NCBI GenBank assembly: GCA_008704415.1
Contig: VXIS01000051.1
Location: forward strand, 1-64,000
DNA length: 64,000 nt
From: Sphaerosporella brunnea
Lineage: Eukaryota; Ascomycota; Pezizomycetes; Pezizales; Pyronemataceae
Direction of reading: 5' to 3'
In this document: positions 58,283 to 64,000 of the stretch, piece by piece
Numbering within the stretch: the stretch's first letter is position 1
How the letters are laid out: every line of letters begins with the position of its first letter
The notes under the pieces: generated by a model
What the model was told of the DNA's origin: nothing
The model's input: the letters and a program-made list of their open reading frames with translations, nothing else
The model's database searches: none
Made by a program: the position numbers and the translations under genes

Positions 58283-60241
58283 ATGGGCAACTCGAGCGGA
58301 AAACCCGTAGTTTTCACTGATGAAGGTTCGTGTTGTCTCTTTACATGGTCGGCTTTACCGAAAAGGCCGCATCTCGAGTCCCAACCACCTCGCACTCTCA
58401 CTGACCTTATCAATTCGCGCATTCGCAGTCAACCTCAATCACTTCAGATTACTACGAGTCGTCGGGAAGGGTGCATTTGGCAAGGTTCGGATTGTCGAGC
58501 GAAAGGACACGGGCTTGACGTTCGCACTGAAATACATCAGAAAGGATGAGGGTGAGGCGGGGCTTTTATTGCCATCCACAGGGTGCGCATTCGCTGAAAA
58601 AAAATAATTCGCGTGCAGTGGTGCGGTCGGAAAGCGTCAGGAACATCATCCGGGAACGTCGCATGCTGGAACAGCTTAATCACCCGTTCTTGTGCAATTT
58701 GCGATACAGTTTCCAGGATGTCGAATACTTGTATGTTGTTGTCTTCGAGTTTCCTGGGAAAGGGCTGACCGCTTATCGCTGTTGCAGGTACCTGGTCGTC
58801 GACCTGATGAATGGAGGAGACCTCCGGTTTCATATTTCGCGAAAGACTTTCACCGAGGAATGCATCAGATTTTGGATGGCCGAGCTGGCGTGTGCTGTGC
58901 TGTATATCCACGGCCGTGGCATTGTGCATCGAGACATCAAACCCGACAATATCCTCCTTGACAGCGAAGGTCATATTCATCTCGCTGACTTCGTACGGCC
59001 CTTTTCTGATCATCACAGAAGCATGACTTTGGGGGCTGACTTGTCGTAGAACGTTGCTTCTGAACTTCATTCCGATCGACCGTTAACTAGTAAGTCGGGA
59101 ACGCTCGCATATCTTGCGCCTGAGGTGTATGCTGGTTGTGGATATGGCACTGCGGTTGATTGGTGGTCCGTTGGTGTTGTATTTTACGAGTGCATCTACG
59201 GAAAGGTGATTGAGCACACCTCAATTGCGGCGAGCATTTTGCTGACTGTCCGGAAAACAGCGGCCGTTTTTGTCGGACACCCATGACGCGCTTGCCAACG
59301 AGATCATGAGAGCACAGCCGAGGTGGCCGGTCACGAACCCCCCGGTGTCCACCAAGTGTATGGATTCCATACGGAAACTTTTGACGGCGGATACCACCCA
59401 GCGGATAGGCGCGGCCGGATTCGACACATTTATCAATCATCCCTTTTTCCTTGATATCAATTTCGAGGCCCTCGAGAGGAAGGAAATTCCGCCTGTGTTC
59501 GTGCCCTCGAGCGAAAAGACGAACTTTGACGCGACCTATGATTTGGAGGAGCTTCTGTTGGAAGAGGCACCATTGGAGGCAAGAGCGCGGAGGCAGAAGC
59601 CCCGTGAGAGGTTAAAGGATGATGCTACGGCTCAGGAGATTCGAGAGGAGGAACTTCACAAGATGATCGAGACGCTCTTCGAGCCTTTTGATTATACCAC
59701 GGTTGCGTATGACAAGCCTGTTTCCTTGCGTGATGTATTTACTAGATTCGCTGACGCTGGCTCTAGATATGCTGGGCCTGTAGACCCCAACGCAAAATCC
59801 GTGGGTCCGCCGCCGGATTTGGCGGGGCCGTCGATGAACCCCCCTCCGGAGAACGGGGAACAGGAACCATCGAGTGCGATATCCATCTACGCCACTCAGA
59901 AGTCCGTGAAATCCGTGGTAGGCTCCCCTGGATCCGGATCCCCGCTAGATCTAGATGCAAAACCGCCGCGGGTACCAGATGAACTCCCCCCTCAAGCGAT
60001 TGCGAGAATTGGAAGCGGTAATGGTAGCGTGAGAAACGAGTCACCTAGCGGAGGGGTACAGATGGTGTTAGATGAAGCGGGATCGTGGACAAATCTGGCG
60101 GATAAATCAGCGACTGTGCCTGCCAAGAGTAAGCCTGGTGGAATGCTTGGATTCATGAAGCGGAAAGGACGATCATCCAGCCCCAAACCGCAGGAGCGTG
60201 GTGTACTCGGCCGCGAGGGAGCGCGCGTCATCATTGCTTGA
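58283..60241 (+). CDS. YANK/STK32-type AGC serine/threonine kinase
   Basis: Protein kinase of 539 residues from six exons: 58283-58325, 58429-58551, 58619-58730, 58788-58992, 59050-59205 and 59261-60241. It starts MGNSSGKP, a plausible N-myristoylation signal, suggesting membrane attachment. The kinase domain begins [19 protein letters not shown] (Gly loop 27-32). It continues with Lys49 (ALKYI), HRDIKPDN (140-147), then ADFN (159-162) instead of the usual DFG; DFN is the hallmark of the YANK/STK32 branch. [10 protein letters not shown] and [11 protein letters not shown] follow, then a C-lobe ending [16 protein letters not shown]. An AGC-type extension, [12 protein letters not shown], follows the domain, then a disordered Ser/Pro tail. 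All splice joins keep frame and restore conserved motifs. Function of this branch in fungi is poorly known. Confidence 0.9.
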
Positions 60242-62603
60242 AACAGTCACGGCCATCGATCTTTTCTTTCGTTTGGTCATCTACCGGGGTTTTCCTTTTT
60301 TTTAATTCTTGCAGTTTATATGGCGTGTTGGCGAGGTGCTGTTTTGACCTTTTTCCCCTCATATTTTTTGATTGGCGAGATAATAGCGGCGTGTAACAGT
60401 GCGAGGGGGACGTGGTGACGTTGGCTCTATGAAGTGGTAAATGATATTTAGAGGCAGGGGTTTACAGGAGTACTTTTTCCCCCAAATATTTCTGTATGCA
60501 TTGCACCTTACTCGAGCTATCTGTCGGTTCTAGGAGATATTTTTATTCTGGAATTTCTGGCCGGAGTACTGTGAGTTTTATTTATTTCCTTTCTCTTCAT
60601 TTTTTCTTGCCTTCTAGGTCCTTTTCATTTGTCTAGATCTGGTGTTGCGTTTTTCCCCACTCATGCATGCAGTTTTGTACGGTGCAGGCGAGTGGGAGCC
60701 GTTTATGTGTGTATGTATTTTACTACCAATGAGGGAATGCAATAATAACATTGGTATCCGCTCATCTATATGGACAGAGTTGGCGAGTTTGCGTGTGCAC
60801 ACGAACAGATGGATGTGGCGAGTGCCGGGTTATGAAGTTACATGTATTCTACTTAATTTGTGTCTCCAAGTACGTACCTACCTCGTATGCATTGCATTGC
60901 ACAGCTTTGTGATGTTTGGCACTAGAAGCTAATAGAAAGCTAGTACATATGGCATCTCCGCATCTCCATCGGCCGCCAACTCTTGCAGAGCCCCTTGGGC
61001 CCCTCCCGTCCCCCCTAGCTTTGGTTTTCGGAGGTATATAAAGTGGTTTAATGGATAGGATGGATTTCAGTCAGTGTTGGAGGCGGGCCAAACGCTAGAG
61101 ATGCGACTAGATCTACGTATACCTAGATCTAAAGTTTTAGGTGATGGGAAGAAGTGGGAACATGAATTTCGCTGATGCAGTGTGGGCGAATAGGTAAACA
61201 TCCCGACGAACACAGTTGCAGCAACTCAAAAAACCCTGCCAGTACCGAGTGATATGCAGTGATTTAGAGCAAACGGCTCGTCAGGCTCCCGTCAATTTGC
61301 GTGGGAAGATTTGGCATTTCTCATCTCGATGGGAAAATACCGGAATCCTGGCAGCAGTAAGGCGATCGGTTCCGGAGCAAGCGCTTGGACGCTCTGTCTC
61401 AAACTTCGCCCCAACCCAGAGATCGCCAAGTGGGCTACAAGGTAAGCCATCTATTGTAACTCTTACGTTGTAACTCCTTTGCACGCAGTTTTAATTGAGC
61501 TTTGTGGATACTGTGTCATGCGATCGAAATAGTGTGCGACGCAGGCCATTAGAAATGAATGCCCTTGAGGCCCGAACGAAGGTATCTCGCCATCACGAGA
61601 GCATGCTGTGAAACAGCCCATCAATGCGTTCACCCGCTGGCTGGGCCTCATTCTATCGAGCTCGTTTGGTAAATACTGCCTTTTTAGTCGTTTGTGCTTG
61701 ACCCTCGATAATCTGACGAGTCGACAACACCGTGTCTCTGGTATACGATGAGATGCACCACCCATTCAACAGAAGGGTTTTACAATCGGGGGCGAGATCT
61801 TTGTTTCATAGCTTGTTTAGCTTCAATCAAGAATATCAATGCGTAGAACCTCCGTTATTCGTTAACTACCTGAAGGCTAAGGCTGGCTTCGGTGATCGAG
61901 TGACCACCTCATGACCCACTATAGTCTGCCGCCCCACACTCGCGTCAGTGGAAAGATACAACACTTACAAACCATAGCTTGGCGATGCCTCCGATGGCTA
62001 GACTAGCCCTTCGATGGTATACAATTGAGGTGAGCTGTTCATTGAGTTGGCGGGAAACAAACACACGCGTACGGAAGCTTATCAGGCGGGTAGGAACCTC
62101 ATACCTCCGTGTGACCATGTACATTAAGTAGCTTTAATTTTTGAAAGTCTATTTCCTTTGCGGATTGGAGCATGAAGCTTCCTTCCCTACAGTAGGTAGA
62201 ACTCCCCATTCGAATCGAGCAGCGCGCCCACCGAGTGATCCGCTGCGAGCCCAACCCTAATCCATCGGCATTTTACCGCTTGCAGGGAACACGGCGGCAA
62301 CGATCGTCGTTGCCCAAGCACAACTAGTACTCGAGTACAAGCAAGCCAACTTGGCGAAAACAGGATAGGGCGCGGCGGCTGTTTGTGTCGTCGTCGTCCT
62401 TCAACAGCCACCCTCTTTTTTTTTCCTTTGCTGCTTTCTTTACTCTTGCTGTTCCTCGTGTCTTTCGCTTCTTCCTGGAGTAGGTGCTTAGTTGGCTACT
62501 GCTCTCTGCTCTCTAGATACGCCAGATCAACGTCGCGGTGGTGATCTGTTCATATAATTAAGTGCTAGGATCACCGCGAATCACCACCCCCGAAGATACC
62601 ACA
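60242..62603. other. intergenic region kinase / exgD
   Basis: No gene recognised. T-rich 3' flank of the kinase (60290-60305), short frames at 61216-61473 and 61732-61914 without domain content, and a CT-rich stretch before the next gene (about 62410-62480) that would suit its leader. Confidence 0.5.
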
Positions 62604-64000
62604 ATGGCTCCCTACGCGGTCTCTGGCGGCCGCATTGAGACTTCGGAGAGACGATCAAAATCGCGACGGAGAGCGGCAGATGAGGACGAGGAGGTCGACA
62701 CGCCGCGGCGCCGCAGCACCCATCGACGACGGGACTCTACGAATGAGCATTCTACATCGCGGCCTCGGACGAGTCGTGCCACAGCGGCGGGGGATAGAGA
62801 GGAGGAAGCTTCTCGGCGTCGCAGCACCCACCGACACTCGACGTCAAGGCCTAGGGAATCGTTGTCCAGACCTAGGGAGTCACGGCATTCTTCGTCAAGA
62901 CCTAGAACTGCGACAGCAGCGGCGTCGGGAGAGTCGTCGAGACCTAGGAGGGAATCTTCATCACGGCCCAGGAGGGAGTCTTCTTCGAGACCTCAGACCG
63001 CAGGGGATGCGTCGTCACGGCCAAGAACGGGGCGGAGTCGTAGAACGTCGCAGAGTCCCACGAAGAAACCGGCACCTATTGCCACGGCTGCACCTAGAGA
63101 AGCACCTAGAGCTCATACGTATAGATATGAGCCTCTGCCACCGACGGTGAGAGCTGTTGGTGGGGATCAACCCGCCCGGAGGAGCCGGTATGACGATGAA
63201 CCTCAGAGGACCTATGATGGCACTGGGGAAACGCCGGACGCGAGGTTGATGGGCGGTTTGGCAGATGCAGAACCAGGGCCGGAGCCGGAGCCAGCACTGG
63301 AAAGGGGCGCTGGGGAGAGCCGGAGTCGTAGGTCGAGGTCTGCTCCTGGTGGAGGAGCTGCCGCTAGTGCTAAGAGCACTTCCCGAGGGCGGAGCGGAAA
63401 AAATACTTCGATTTTGGCAATTTTGTCTGGGCTTGGTGGTGCTGCAAGAAGTAGGGCGGCGGAAAATCGACCGGTTTCTATGGATTCGATGGAATCTGGA
63501 GATCCTAAGGGGGCTGCAGTCAAGAAAAGACAGTGCGGCAGATGCTTTTGTAGGACCCCGCACAAAGAATTGGCTGGAACTGTCTTCTCTAACTTAATAC
63601 ACAGGGATTCTGCTGGCCGTGACCATCATCTTGCTTATCATCATTATTCCAGTGGCGGTCGTGGTCTCGAAGAAGAAGGGTACGGCGTCAAGTTCGAATA
63701 ACAGCACGGGGAAGTATGGGGAGGAGAGTAAACTGCCCGATGCAAGCACTATTCCGGTGAGTACGTTTGGTCACGGCAACGTTTCCGAGACTGACAGGGG
63801 CAGACCGAGTATAAGAACACTTACCTCGATCCCTACACATGGCTGGACACTACGGATTTCAACCTCACCTTTACATCCCAGATGGTTGGTGGGCTGTCGG
63901 TCATGGGTTTATTCAACGACTATGATGACACCACTCGAGCGAACGATAATGTGCCTCCCTTAAACGAACCTTTTCCTTACGGCAAGATGCCAATACGAGG
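62604..64000 (+). CDS. exgD: exgD-type glucan 1,3-beta-glucosidase, membrane-anchored (5' part)
   Basis: Start of a cell-wall exo-1,3-beta-glucanase of glycoside hydrolase family 5, cut by the window end. Exons 62604-63549, 63605-63756 and 63804 onward, about 431 residues visible. It is a type II membrane protein: a roughly 315-residue cytosolic tail, one helix (about 317-336, AVTIILLIIIIPVAVVV) and then an outside part. The outside part reads YKNTYLDPYTWLDTTDFN, GGLSVMGLF, RANDNVPPLNEPFPYG, PIRG, which is the diagnostic entry into the ExgD catalytic domain. Catalytic glutamates lie beyond the window. The tail is an extreme Ser/Arg-rich low-complexity region with repeated SSRPR and RPRES units; such a long tail seems unusual. 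Introns of 55 and 47 bp have normal ends and join CF|W and TIP|TEY in frame. The ATG has a good ACAATGG context. Confidence 0.9.

Noticed and set aside
57782..58549. 255-codon plus-strand open frame
   Set aside because: Crosses the kinase start and first introns in another frame; composition is CT-rich leader DNA.

Overview
The window reads as nuclear DNA of a filamentous ascomycete (Pezizomycotina). The protein-coding genes have short introns of about 40-110 bp with GT/AG ends and CTAAC-like branch sites. The gene set is typically fungal: CK1 kinase, NUP192, LCB2, TBCA, a Pth11-like receptor, and an exgD-type glucanase. Gene density is low. Gypsy, LINE, Tc1/mariner and MITE-like relics plus many microsatellites and homopolymer runs fill the gaps. 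This would suit a repeat-rich Pezizomycete such as a truffle, but the species assignment is inference.

Layout. 1-3.9 kb is gene-free, random-looking sequence that runs directly into the 3' half of an amidase gene (3.94-4.98 kb), so the amidase lacks its front half. 7.7-10.3 kb is a transposon graveyard: a possible LINE tail, then a 5'-truncated Ty3/gypsy element with its 3' LTR, inserted in a decayed Tc1/mariner transposase. A tRNA-Gln(CUG) follows. 11.0-15.6 kb holds two anion-channel genes in tandem, a bestrophin-like channel and a ClC protein with CBS domains. 17.5-32.9 kb is the conserved core: casein kinase I (-), tubulin cofactor A (+), NUP192 (-) and, divergent from it, LCB2 (+).

33-50 kb is accessory DNA. 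It holds a TA-flanked MITE, two relics of one LINE family, a 0.8-kb foldback element, a tRNA-like Pol III candidate and one unrecognised two-exon gene (39.4-40.8 kb, -). 50.2-53.0 kb carries an MFS transporter and a Pth11-like seven-helix receptor on the minus strand, only 26 bp apart. 53-58 kb is again gene-poor, with a 32-bp minisatellite. 58.3-60.2 kb encodes a YANK/STK32-type kinase. The window ends inside the 5' part of an exgD-type membrane-anchored exo-1,3-beta-glucanase.

The genes do not form one pathway. The two local pairings worth attention are bestrophin + ClC (both anion transport) and Pth11-like receptor + MFS transporter (possible sensor and transporter). No secondary-metabolite, CRISPR or phage system is visible. 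Exon coordinates were read by hand from splice consensus, frame and family resemblance; no search was run.
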